Assembly: GCA_947483545.1 (NCBI GenBank)
Contig: CANKNP010000030.1
Location: 1 to 23,290, forward strand
Length of the DNA: 23,290 nucleotides
Direction: 5' to 3'
Origin: Deltaproteobacteria bacterium
GTDB taxonomy: Bacteria > Myxococcota > UBA796 > SXON01
Part shown: positions 23,135 through 23,290 of the stretch, piece by piece
Numbering within the stretch: position 1 is the stretch's first letter
Layout of the letters: each line of letters opens with the position of its first letter
Translations under genes and position numbers: made by a program
The notes under the pieces: generated by a model
The model's database searches: none
Seen by the model: the letters and a program-made list of their open reading frames with translations, nothing else
What the model was told of the DNA's origin: nothing

Positions 23135-23290
23135 TCAGAACTTCCCCCGCCCCCCCTCCACCACCATCCCCGTCCCCCCCAGCGCGTTCACCACCCCCAG
23201 GACCCCCAGCGGATCTGGCGATCGCATCGCCCCCGCCCCCCCGAGCCCCGCCTGGATCGGCAACACCTCCGCAGGGTGGCCCGCCCCCAG
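23135..23290 (-). CDS. C-terminal end of an unidentified protein (partial)
   Basis: The last 51 codons of a minus-strand gene, ending at TGA 23137-23135. The frame gives a plausible folded tail (HPAEVLPIQAGLGGAGAMRS; LGVLGVVNALGGTGMVVEGG; ending RGKF). Gly-rich with short hydrophobic strands; no motif I recognise. The codon pattern has G/C at third positions like the other genes, and the neighbouring 16-bp hairpin suits a gene end. The start lies outside the window. Confidence 0.55.
   Translation of the reverse strand: MGAGHPAEVLPIQAGLGGAGAMRSPDPLGVLGVVNALGGTGMVVEGGRGKF

Overview
The window looks like a chromosomal segment of a high-GC member of the Myxococcota (or a close deltaproteobacterial relative). 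Three things point there. The partial gene at the left edge ends in a MYXO-CTERM-like tail (Cys-Gly-Cys, a hydrophobic stretch, then Arg-Arg-Arg). There is a MoxR / vWA / beta-propeller (bpX-type) ternary gene set, which I know mainly from this kind of bacterium. Several genes are proline-rich lipoproteins. These assignments rest on motif reading and memory of families, not on a search.

Left third (1-8777). The minus strand carries three genes coupled by 4-bp overlaps: a small bpX-like protein (5109-4609), a vWA-like protein fused to a propeller-like region (4612-2831), and a large bpX / helical-repeat / beta-propeller protein (2834-147). Their MoxR ATPase partner (8777-7644) is on the same strand but 2.5 kb upstream. 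The gap holds an antiparallel three-gene cassette on the plus strand: a 110-aa probable beta-sandwich protein, a 573-aa protein with a Cys-rich N-terminus and an HEIGH zincin motif, and an 80-aa Cys-rich probable lipoprotein. A perfect 10-bp palindrome next to a TTGACA box sits between the cassette and the bpX operon. This split or loaded ternary system is the most interesting part of the window.

Middle (8812-13345). thyX, a lipoprotein gene and moxR run together on the minus strand. Divergent from thyX is a tightly overlapped plus-strand operon: a stand-alone SPASM-like Fe-S protein, an ABC ATPase, its permease, and a DegT-family aminotransferase.

13376-16140 looks like accessory sequence. 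It holds an Rpn/PDDEXK_2 nuclease gene with 12-bp tandem repeats, a promoter region with spaced direct repeats and a hexamer tract, a small probable beta-sandwich gene overlapping a gene of unknown function, and a second, frame-broken copy of that unknown gene.

Right part (16171-23290). Two translationally coupled exported beta-propeller proteins lie on the minus strand, the larger with a cysteine-less thioredoxin-like insert. Then come malate dehydrogenase on the minus strand and a divergent two-YARHG lipoprotein on the plus strand. A gene-poor stretch at 22764-23134 is packed with hairpins and a 49-bp direct repeat. The C-terminus of an unidentified minus-strand gene runs off the right edge. 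I saw no rRNA, tRNA, insertion sequence or CRISPR array, but small RNA genes could not be excluded without a covariance search.
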